DNA of 64,000 nt from an uncultured Eubacteriales bacterium (GTDB taxonomy: Bacteria > Bacillota > Clostridia > Lachnospirales > Lachnospiraceae), in NCBI GenBank assembly GCA_900314885.1, contig OMWY01000003.1, positions 1 to 64,000 of the forward strand, given 5' to 3'. The notes below the pieces were generated by a model, which had not been told where the DNA came from, ran no database searches, and saw nothing but the letters and a program-made list of their open reading frames with translations. A program made the translations under genes and the position numbers. Positions 57,435 to 64,000 of this stretch are shown piece after piece. Positions within the stretch are counted from its first letter, which is position 1, and the number at the start of each line of letters is the position of its first letter.

Positions 57435-60400
57435 TTAACGTCTGTTAGCTTTTCTCTTCTTGAGATCTTCAATAGCGAGACCTGCGGCAGTGATAATAGC
57501 TGTTGCGCTTGCTGCAGCTGCAAACGGAACGTTTGAGGTATCACTTGTCTGCTCTGATCTGCCATCTGCAATAGTATCCGAACCACCGGCAGGGGTAGCA
57601 TCCTCTGTAACATCTACTTCAGAATCTGAATCAGAGGTTGTCTCAGGATTGCTATCCTCATTAACTACCTCGTCAGTAGTATCTGTCGTATCAGTATCTC
57701 CGGCAGGAGTATTATCATCAGCAACAGTAACGACCTCTGAATCACCGTCATCAGGATTTGTGGCCTCTGTTGTTGTGGTTCCGGGGCCCGCTGGAGTGGT
57801 ATCATCGGTAACAGTAACTTCAACCGGTGTGGTAGAAGGAGCTGTCTCTGCAGGAGTCGTGCTTGGGCCTGCAGGAGTGGTATCACTAGGAACATCTACA
57901 ACTGTAGGTGTGGTAGCAGGTGTGTCTGAGCCTGAAGTATCTGAACTGTTGGTATCGGAGCCACTTGTGTTAGAACCGTTTGTATCAGAACCTGAGGTAT
58001 TAGAGCCGATTGTGTCAGAGCCTGTATTAGATGGATCTGACTGACCGCCACCATTATCACGTCCCTGATTATCGGTATCGCCACCCTTGGTAGGATCATC
58101 GACATCGCCACCTGTTGTAGGCTGATCGATTGCGCTGCCTGATGGAACGTAGATAGCTGACTTTGATGCCGTATCGGTAGCAACAGTCTTAGCCTCTTCT
58201 AGCTTCTTCTCTGCATTATCAAGGTTTTCCTGAGCCTTGTTGAGGTTATCCTGAGCCTTATTAAGCTGTTTCAGAAGGTCAACTAAGTTTGCCTCTAAGA
58301 GACCCTTATTTTTTATCTCATTCTTAAGATCTGTTACCTTATTCTTAGCGGCTTCATACTCTTTCTTAGCATCAGCGACCTTAATAGCGGCATCGCTAGC
58401 CTGCTTGATATATTCATTTCTCTTTGTAGTTGTCGCTTCCTGCTCTGATGAAAGCTTATAAAGAAGATAATTGATTTCTCTAAGCTTCTGTTCAGCTGAC
58501 TTAGCTTTCTCATCGGCGCTAATTGCGTTCTTAGAAGCAACATCTACAATCTTCTGAACATCATCAACAGCTACAGCAGCATTTGAAGCCGCTTTGATTG
58601 CTGCATCCGAAGCATTCCTAGCTTTAACAGCTGATTCGCTGGCATTTTTTGTATAGCTCTGTGCATCAACTGCTGACTTTGTAGCAGCGTTAACATATCC
58701 TATACCATCATCGCTGTTATTCTTAAGTTCATTATCTAACTTCTTCTGTAGCTTATCAGCATCTGCCTTAGCAGCCTCTGCAACTAAAACAGCATACTTA
58801 GCGCGGAAGCCCTCAAGATACTGATCCTTTGCAGCTATCTGCTTTTCAAATGTATCTATGGCATCTAATAGCTTCCCCTTCTGTATTTCATTGTCCACGA
58901 TTAACTGAAATCCAGGTAAGTAGTTAACAAGGTCGACAAAATAAGATCCATTGCTAAAATTCTTATCAAGCTTATCTCTAATAACCCATCTCTTTACAAT
59001 GTCTTTAAGAGAAAGCTCATTAGCCCAATCAGAGACTAACATAGTATATTGTGCCTGATTGATACCTTCGCCGTATTTATTTAAATCAGCCCCGGTCTCA
59101 GCAATTATTGCGTTAAAGTTTTCGACAAATTTCTGTTTAGCATCGTTCAGATAAGCAGTCTCAGCCTTCTTAACACCTGCATCAATCTGATCTTCGACGG
59201 CTTTTTTATCAGCCTTAGCGGCATCGAATTTACCATTAAGGTCAACAAGCTCATCGTTCATATCACCAAGTGCGCTATTTAATTTATTAAGATCTTTGTT
59301 AAGAGTCTTGTAATTCTTCTTCAGAGTATCGCAAGCATCATCAGCAGTGTTCCAGATTGCTTCCTGATTCTCTTTCTCGGTCTTTGCGTTGGCTTTTATA
59401 GTCTCCTGGTCGGCAATCTTATTATTTGCGTCGTTAATGCTAGCCTCAGCTTTATTCTTTTTATTAACCGCATCCTGATATTTCTCCGGATCATATGTGC
59501 TATGCCAGCCAAAAAGCCAATATCCAGACTCAGGGCCATAAAAACTAATGGCAACATTAGCTTCGAAAATTTCTCTATTCGCTTTCCGTATGGTCGTATT
59601 GCACTTGCCAATTTCTTCATCCGCTGAATCTATTTTCTTTTCGCAATTTATTATCTCAGTATTAGCAGCTGATTTTATTTCTTCCTGCTTTTTCAGTTCC
59701 TGATTATTAGTATCTATCTCACTTTGCTTTGAAGCAACCAGTTTTTTCTGATCCTCAATCTTACCAATCTGATTAGTTACAGCTTTTTCTGCGGTCTGAA
59801 CAGGTTTATTATAAGGATTGTCGTTTTCAAGGTCATAGTTGAAGTCGGTAACTCTCTTTGCCTCATCTTCTGCCTTCTCTACAGCAGGCGCTACCTTATC
59901 AATATTTTCCTGTACCTTGCCATTAGCAACATTAAGATCATTGCTTAAACCGCTCTTTCCATCAATACCGATAATTTTGTTGAGCTCGTCTAAAGCTGAA
60001 GTCTTAGCATCGTTTGCTTTTGATGCCTCATCATTTGCCTTGATGTATTCATTTTCTGCAGCCTTAGCAAATTCAATTGACTTAATAGCTGAAGCTGAAG
60101 CTGTTTCAGCATCTGCCTTAGCTTCATCTACCTTCTTCTGAGCATCATCAATAACCTCATCGGCATTTTCAACATTTGCTTTTATAGCTGTTACAGCAGC
60201 ATCAGCATTCTTTTGAGCAGTTTCAGCATTACCTACCGCTGTTGTATACGCCTGATCTGCCTCATTTACAGCCTTTTCATAACCTTCAATTAGCTTTACG
60301 CTATCGTCAAATGTATGATCAGGAATATCTTCTTTATTAGCAACAACATTGGCAGCATCCTTTGTGCTCTTATAGAATGCACCATACATGTCAAGCTCAC

Positions 60401-61661
60401 CGTCTTTTAGCTTCTTCTTATCTTCGTAATACTTATTATAATATGCTTTAAGATCTTTATCTGTAAGATCAACCGAGTACTGTTCTTTACCATATATTGA
60501 AGCAAGTGCGTTATACAATGCCACCTGATCTATAAAAATATCCATGGCATTATCACGAGCAATAGCAGCTTCTGATACAGCCTTACCGGCTTTATCTGCA
60601 GCTATCTGAGCCACTGCGGCTGCGCTGGCGACGTCATCCTTGCTGGCATTATTCTCAATAAGAGTATTTACCTTCGCAAGCGCATCATTTGCATTCTTAG
60701 CTTCCTGTTCTGCTACCGCTGCGGCAGAAACAGCACTGCCACTAGCTGCATCAGCCTTCTTAGCAAGCTCTTCACCGGAAACCTTAATATTTTGGGTCTT
60801 AGTATTTAATGTATCTATGTCCTTGCTGACACCACTGTTTCCATCTTCTCCATGAACATATTTGTCAAAGGAGTTAGCATCAATCGTAGCGAGATTAGCT
60901 GCATCAGACTCTTTTTTAGCTAAGACGGCAGCAGAGCTAGCATTACTTTCCTCGTCAGCAAGAGCCTTATTGCTCTTATCTACCTCATCTTCTACAATTG
61001 CGCTTTGAGAAGCGGCTTCAATTGCTTTTTTGTTGGCTTCATTAACATAACCATTTACAGCATCAGCATTATCCTTAGTATAAGCATCAGCTGCTTTATC
61101 GGTAGCGTCTTTACCTGCAGAAACTGCAGCATCTTTTTTCTCTATAGCGACCGCAGAGCTTGTAGCCGCATTTTCTGAAGCTGCCTTAGCTGCATCAGCC
61201 GCTGCTCCTGCAGCAATAGATGCACCTGAAGCTGCATCCACAGCAGCATCAAGGTTCTTCTTTACCTTTTCAGCTTCAATAGTAGCATTGCTTGCCGCTA
61301 TAGCTGCTGCGCTTGCAGTATTGGATGCCTTCTCAGCTTCATCTGCATGGCTGTCGAGATACTGAATGCCAGCATCTTTGTTATGAAAATCCTTAGCCTC
61401 ATCATCTCGATAGTTTGATGAATCATCACCGGCATCTTCAGCCGTTACAGCACCTTTGTGTTCTCCACCTATGAGAGTCCAATAGTCATAGTCTATAGGC
61501 GTGTATTTTTGTTTTTCTGGATTTGTAATCTCATCACACTTTACATTTACATCCTGCTTTGAAGTGTCATCTGTTGCCGCATAGGTGTTTACAGGGGATA
61601 CTGCCATGGAGGCTGCAAGTCCCGCAGTGATAACTTTTGTCACAATCTTCTTGTTGGACAT
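57435..61661 (-). CDS. Large Ala-rich coiled-coil surface protein, probable sortase substrate
   Basis: 1408 residues. Signal peptide MSNKKIVTKVITAGLAASMAVSPVNTYA. Residues about 100-1150 are Ala/Lys/Asp/Glu-rich with many ASNAA, ADAA and KAEE heptads, predicting long coiled coils; the only non-repetitive islands are near 430-480 and 780-830. A Thr/Ser/Asp-rich wall-spanning region follows with short tandem units (GSDTNGS/GSNTSGS; TPAG-containing units). C-terminus: SEQTSDTSN, a hydrophobic segment (FAAAASATAIITAAGLAI) and KKRKANRR, the layout of a sorting signal, although no LPXTG or NPQTN is present. Its promoter has a G9 tract. Possibly an adhesin or fibril. Confidence 0.85.
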   Translation of the reverse strand: MSNKKIVTKVITAGLAASMAVSPVNTYAATDDTSKQDVNVKCDEITNPEKQKYTPIDYDYWTLIGGEHKGAVTAEDAGDDSSNYRDDEAKDFHNKDAGIQYLDSHADEAEKASNTASAAAIAASNATIEAEKVKKNLDAAVDAASGASIAAGAAADAAKAASENAATSSAVAIEKKDAAVSAGKDATDKAADAYTKDNADAVNGYVNEANKKAIEAASQSAIVEDEVDKSNKALADEESNASSAAVLAKKESDAANLATIDANSFDKYVHGEDGNSGVSKDIDTLNTKTQNIKVSGEELAKKADAASGSAVSAAAVAEQEAKNANDALAKVNTLIENNASKDDVASAAAVAQIAADKAGKAVSEAAIARDNAMDIFIDQVALYNALASIYGKEQYSVDLTDKDLKAYYNKYYEDKKKLKDGELDMYGAFYKSTKDAANVVANKEDIPDHTFDDSVKLIEGYEKAVNEADQAYTTAVGNAETAQKNADAAVTAIKANVENADEVIDDAQKKVDEAKADAETASASAIKSIEFAKAAENEYIKANDEASKANDAKTSALDELNKIIGIDGKSGLSNDLNVANGKVQENIDKVAPAVEKAEDEAKRVTDFNYDLENDNPYNKPVQTAEKAVTNQIGKIEDQKKLVASKQSEIDTNNQELKKQEEIKSAANTEIINCEKKIDSADEEIGKCNTTIRKANREIFEANVAISFYGPESGYWLFGWHSTYDPEKYQDAVNKKNKAEASINDANNKIADQETIKANAKTEKENQEAIWNTADDACDTLKKNYKTLNKDLNKLNSALGDMNDELVDLNGKFDAAKADKKAVEDQIDAGVKKAETAYLNDAKQKFVENFNAIIAETGADLNKYGEGINQAQYTMLVSDWANELSLKDIVKRWVIRDKLDKNFSNGSYFVDLVNYLPGFQLIVDNEIQKGKLLDAIDTFEKQIAAKDQYLEGFRAKYAVLVAEAAKADADKLQKKLDNELKNNSDDGIGYVNAATKSAVDAQSYTKNASESAVKARNASDAAIKAASNAAVAVDDVQKIVDVASKNAISADEKAKSAEQKLREINYLLYKLSSEQEATTTKRNEYIKQASDAAIKVADAKKEYEAAKNKVTDLKNEIKNKGLLEANLVDLLKQLNKAQDNLNKAQENLDNAEKKLEEAKTVATDTASKSAIYVPSGSAIDQPTTGGDVDDPTKGGDTDNQGRDNGGGQSDPSNTGSDTIGSNTSGSDTNGSNTSGSDTNSSDTSGSDTPATTPTVVDVPSDTTPAGPSTTPAETAPSTTPVEVTVTDDTTPAGPGTTTTEATNPDDGDSEVVTVADDNTPAGDTDTTDTTDEVVNEDSNPETTSDSDSEVDVTEDATPAGGSDTIADGRSEQTSDTSNVPFAAAASATAIITAAGLAIEDLKKRKANRR

Positions 61662-61760
61662 AATGGATTTACTCCGTGGTGGGGCGCTAATCCCACCGGC
61701 CTGATCAGATCACGTCCCTTTCACACGTGAACGATCTTGAATGTTAATATTTTCTTAAAC
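61662..61760 (-). promoter_or_regulatory. Structured 5' leader of the surface-protein gene
   Basis: The minus-strand leader between promoter and ATG has the hairpins TTCAC-GT-GTGAA and GTGGG...CCCAC, with an outer pairing of GATC and ACGTGATC segments. The ribosome site CACGGAG follows the second hairpin. It does not match the conserved core of c-di-GMP-I or -II aptamers. It could be a stability or translation-control structure. Confidence 0.45.
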
Positions 61761-61773
61761 TTTAATAAGTCCG

Positions 61774-61804
61774 ATTTTATCAGACCCCCCCCCGAATTTG
61801 TCAA
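61774..61804 (-). promoter_or_regulatory. Promoter of the surface-protein gene with a G9 tract in the spacer
   Basis: Minus strand -35 TTGACA (61804-61799); then AATTC, nine G (61793-61785) and TCTG; then ATAAAAT. The -10 may be TAAAAT (61779-61774, 19-nt spacer) or GATAAA (61781-61776, 17-nt spacer). Change in G-tract length would alter the spacer and hence promoter strength. Confidence 0.75.
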
Positions 61805-62136
61805 GCCTTTTTAGCAAATTATTTTGACAAATTTTCATTTTTGTAATAATAACAATGGATAAAGTAGGTGATTATATCATAGATTTTCAAGATAAGCAAG
61901 CTTTTTTAGCTAATTAGCTAGGCAGATATTCCATTTTGCAAAAATATAAGTGGACCAGGCACTGGGTTGTTCTGGCTATTTATCTCCATACGGCATTTCC
62001 GTCGTGACACCGGGACTTAAGACCTATAAGATGCTCTACCGGCTTTCAGGACAAGGGCACTATTGATATTAAACAGATAAAAAGTCACGCCCTGTTAGGT
62101 GTGCTTTTTTCTTGTAAGCCTTATTTGCTGCATGGT
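61805..62136. other. Intergenic region without recognised gene
   Basis: AT-rich, with no frame that has a family match or ribosome site. Around 62085-62111 a weak plus-strand hairpin CACGCC/GGTGTG is followed by CTTTTTT, a possible terminator without a recognisable upstream gene. The two neighbouring genes are divergent. Confidence 0.5.
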
Positions 62137-62167
62137 GTGCATATTTTATGTGGGATAAAATATGCAC
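62137..62167. promoter_or_regulatory. 13-bp perfect inverted repeat upstream of the DUF4143 ATPase gene
   Basis: GTGCATATTTTAT (62137-62149) and ATAAAATATGCAC (62155-62167) around a 5-bp centre. A further direct copy TGCATATTTTATG lies at 62171-62183, inside the promoter. Looks like an operator array. Confidence 0.65.
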
Positions 62168-62169
62168 GC

Positions 62170-62198
62170 TTGCATATTTTATGAGAATGATGTATAAT
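62170..62198 (+). promoter_or_regulatory. Promoter of the DUF4143 ATPase gene
   Basis: Plus strand TTGCAT (62170-62175), 17-nt spacer, TATAAT (62193-62198), 25 nt before the ATG. The -35 and spacer overlap a copy of the operator half-site. Confidence 0.8.
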
Positions 62199-62222
62199 TC
62201 TATATGAAAGCGAGGTGACCTA

Positions 62223-63524
62223 ATGCTTAATAGAAATGTATATAACGATTTAAAAAAATGGAAAAATTCTACAGGCAAGAAGACCTGTCTCCTTCTCGGT
62301 GGAGTGAGACAGTGCGGCAAAACTTTTATTGTCAGAGAGTTTGGAAGGCAAGAATATGAGAGCTTCGTTGAGATAAATTTTATCATGGAGCCTCGTATGA
62401 AAGATGTATTTAGCGGCAACATAGAAGTAAATAATATAATAAAGAGAATAAAGCTCTTAAAGCCATCAGCTTCGTTCATTCCGGGAAAGACTCTCCTTTT
62501 CCTAGACGAGATACAAGATTGCCCTGAGGCGAGAACATCCCTTAAGTTTTTTGCTGAAGACAGGCAGTATGATGTTATCGCGTCAGGATCTCTTCTAGGT
62601 GTAGGTTTCGGAGATGTTCATTCTATACCTGTTGGTTATGAAAGCAGAATCAGAATGTACCCTCTTGATTTTCATGAATTTTTATGGGCGAATGGCATTG
62701 ACGAAGACGCAATCAGCGATTTAAAAAAATACAGCGATGGCTTAACGAAAGTAAACAGCGCAGTTGACTCTACATTGATTGAAAAGCTACGCGAATACAT
62801 GGTTGTCGGTGGTCTCCCCGATGCAGTGAACGAATATATAGCTTCCGGAGATTACGCAAGCGTTCATGAAGTACAAGAGCGTATTTTAATGGACTACCAG
62901 GACGACATCGCAAAATATGCCGAATCGGGTGATAGAATCAAGGCAAAACAGTGCTTTCTTTCTATTCCCAAGCAGCTAACAAAGGATAATCATAAATTTC
63001 AATATTCTGTTGTTGAAAAAAGAGGCACCGCAAGAAAATTTGCTAATAGTATTGACTGGCTCACAGCGTCAGGGATGATTTATGTTTCGAATAATGTTAA
63101 TACTCCATCTTTTCCGCTGAAAGCATATTCGATAGATGACCAGTTCAGAATCTATTTATGTGATATTGGCTTGTATAACGCAATGTTTGGGTATCAGATG
63201 AAGGAAGCTATTATATCAGATAAATTAACAGGGCCGGCAAAGGGCTCTGACTACGAAGCATTAATAGCTGATATATTTTCAAAAAAGGGATACAAGCTCT
63301 ATTATTATAAACGTGCTGATTCTACCTTGGAAATAGAATTTCTTCTTGAAAAGGATGCCGAAGTTGTACCTGTAGAGGTGAAAGCGAAAAAGGGCCCGAC
63401 AAAATCTTTAAATGAGATATTGAAGGATGATAATATAACAGCAGGTTACAAGCTTTCTAACCGGAATACAGGAAGAGAAGATAAGAAAATAATACTGCCA
63501 CTCTATATGGCGATGTTCTTGTAG
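62223..63524 (+). CDS. AAA ATPase with DUF4143 domain
   Basis: 433 residues, start preceded by GAGGTGA. N-terminal AAA_14 domain: LLLGGVRQCGKTFIVREFG (Walker A), KTLLFLDEIQDCPEARTSLKFF (Walker B), IASGSLLGV (sensor), RMYPLDFHEFL. C-terminal DUF4143 part: MVVGGLPDAV, YSIDDQFRIYLCDIGLYNAMFG, KGSDYEALIADIF and an end with an E..PVEVKAKKGPTKSL core like a PD-(D/E)XK nuclease-type fold. A widespread, often mobile or multi-copy family without settled function. Intact, single gene with its own operator-bearing promoter. Confidence 0.93.
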   Translation: MLNRNVYNDLKKWKNSTGKKTCLLLGGVRQCGKTFIVREFGRQEYESFVEINFIMEPRMKDVFSGNIEVNNIIKRIKLLKPSASFIPGKTLLFLDEIQDCPEARTSLKFFAEDRQYDVIASGSLLGVGFGDVHSIPVGYESRIRMYPLDFHEFLWANGIDEDAISDLKKYSDGLTKVNSAVDSTLIEKLREYMVVGGLPDAVNEYIASGDYASVHEVQERILMDYQDDIAKYAESGDRIKAKQCFLSIPKQLTKDNHKFQYSVVEKRGTARKFANSIDWLTASGMIYVSNNVNTPSFPLKAYSIDDQFRIYLCDIGLYNAMFGYQMKEAIISDKLTGPAKGSDYEALIADIFSKKGYKLYYYKRADSTLEIEFLLEKDAEVVPVEVKAKKGPTKSLNEILKDDNITAGYKLSNRNTGREDKKIILPLYMAMFL

Positions 63525-63540
63525 GTTTCAGTTCATGTTA

Positions 63541-63616
63541 GGTCGTAGCCGACTCTCCCAGCCTAACGGCTGGGTCCCTCTCTACTACAATTGACAGCTC
63601 CCTCAAAGAGGGAGCC
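63541..63616. repeat. Short palindromic repeat element (CTCCCTC family), copy 2
   Basis: CCCAGCC-TAAC-GGCTGGG (63557-63574) and GCTCCCTC-AAA-GAGGGAGC (63597-63615). Inverted relative to 2803-2852, with which it shares the CTCCCTC hairpin followed by TGTCA. It follows the DUF4143 stop and may act as its 3' end. Confidence 0.65.
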
Positions 63617-63724
63617 TATATCTGCCTCTTCGAGTGCGGATGCTGTCGTAGAAGTAAGGAAATTACTGCAACTAAAGGAATGGTATGAGAATTCATAACC
63701 ATCATGGCCAAAAAGCATATTTAA

Positions 63725-64000
63725 TTAAGCCTTTGCGAGTATCTTTTCTTCTATTCGCTTTACTTCCTCAACAGGCAATTTTAAGAAGCCCGCAACCTGT
63801 TCAGCCGAGTTACCGCTCTTCAGTGCCTGAATAATTAATTCTTCCCTACCTTCTTCTCTTCCTTCTGCATTCGATTCGTCAATCAATTCCTGCATTATAT
63901 CACACATAGTTTCTATACCTCCCTCGTCGCTTTTACAGTGTTTCTTGTTCTCCGACGTTATCGGGAACTTAGAACTATAACTATTATCATCTGTAAACAC
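63725..64000 (-). CDS. Rpn/PD-(D/E)XK nuclease-family transposase-like protein, C-terminal end (partial)
   Basis: 91 codons up to the window edge; the apparent GTG at 64000 is probably just an internal codon. Ends CDIMQELIDESNAEGREEGREELIIQALKSGNSAEQVAGFLKLPVEEVKRIEE, the charged GREEGREE helix and short HTH-like tail typical of Rpn-family recombination-promoting nucleases in Clostridia. The nuclease core is outside the window, so activity cannot be judged. Confidence 0.65.
   Translation of the reverse strand: MFTDDNSYSSKFPITSENKKHCKSDEGGIETMCDIMQELIDESNAEGREEGREELIIQALKSGNSAEQVAGFLKLPVEEVKRIEEKILAKA

Noticed and set aside
57460-58044. 194-codon plus-strand frame rich in VSEP repeats
   Set aside because: Exact antisense of the Thr/Ser repeat region of the surface protein; its repeats mirror that gene.
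61662-61760. c-di-GMP riboswitch upstream of the surface protein
   Set aside because: No GEMM core or type II pattern can be aligned; only generic hairpins are visible.
62069-62479. 136-codon minus-strand frame overlapping the start of the DUF4143 gene
   Set aside because: Mostly antisense of the conserved ATPase N-terminus, including its Walker A region.
1-64000. CRISPR array or cas genes
   Set aside because: Repeats found are two-copy dispersed elements without regular spacers, and no Cas-like protein is present.

Overview
The window reads as a chromosomal segment of a low-to-mid GC Clostridia, most likely a Lachnospiraceae member (Butyrivibrio/Roseburia-like). This is inferred from gene order and family content (ylxM-ffh-rpsP-khpA-rimM-trmD, rpmE-DUF1385-prmC-prfA, single-chain clostridial PurL, CIRCE-controlled DnaJ, class B sortase), not from an rRNA gene. 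Almost every gene is on the minus strand. Only tRNA-Thr, one TetR regulator and one DUF4143 ATPase are on the plus strand.

Layout. 1-2.8 kb: thiamine salvage operon thiM-thiE-thiW-thiD behind a promoter, TPP riboswitch and terminator. 2.8-10.4 kb: tightly packed unit lysR-PBP1A-yigZ-DUF5721-galE-corA-PHP phosphatase. 10.5-14.3 kb: purL; then tRNA-Thr(CGT) and a short palindromic repeat. 14.6-15.7 kb: an sdpR/sdpI-like pair with a 20-bp palindromic operator. 16-19.5 kb and 25.6-34.7 kb: two accessory, decaying zones with truncated GNAT, histidine kinase, PPOX, TetR, ABC exporter, MBL-fold and aldose-epimerase genes, two copies of a YjdF-like/TVP38 block, and two families of short dispersed repeats. 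They flank an intact GH3 beta-glucosidase, GNAT, Zn-macrodomain and beta-helix group (19.8-25.5 kb). Inside the second zone sits an apparently intact three-gene module (45-aa protein, DUF4869 protein, P-loop ATPase with a Toprim-like second half); a decayed second copy lies at 19.0-19.4 kb. A LMW-PTP::Maf fusion at 30.5-31.5 kb has lost a normal start codon.

34.8-56.4 kb is mostly core: a c-di-GMP phosphodiesterase split by an in-frame amber codon, pyk, the ffh/ribosome-maturation cluster, a secreted beta-helix protein, CYTH, GGDEF, a beta-CASP RNase-like hydrolase, pgm, a HAD phosphatase, prfA-prmC-DUF1385-rpmE, clpX, rnhA and dnaJ. 56.5-61.8 kb: class B sortase and a 1408-aa Ala-rich coiled-coil surface protein. 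Its promoter carries a G9 homopolymer between -35 and -10, which suggests phase variation. 62.2-64 kb: DUF4143 ATPase and the C-terminal end of an Rpn/PD-(D/E)XK-like protein.

The strongest candidates for something undescribed are the 45-aa/DUF4869/ATPase module and the poly-G-switched surface protein with its neighbouring sortase.
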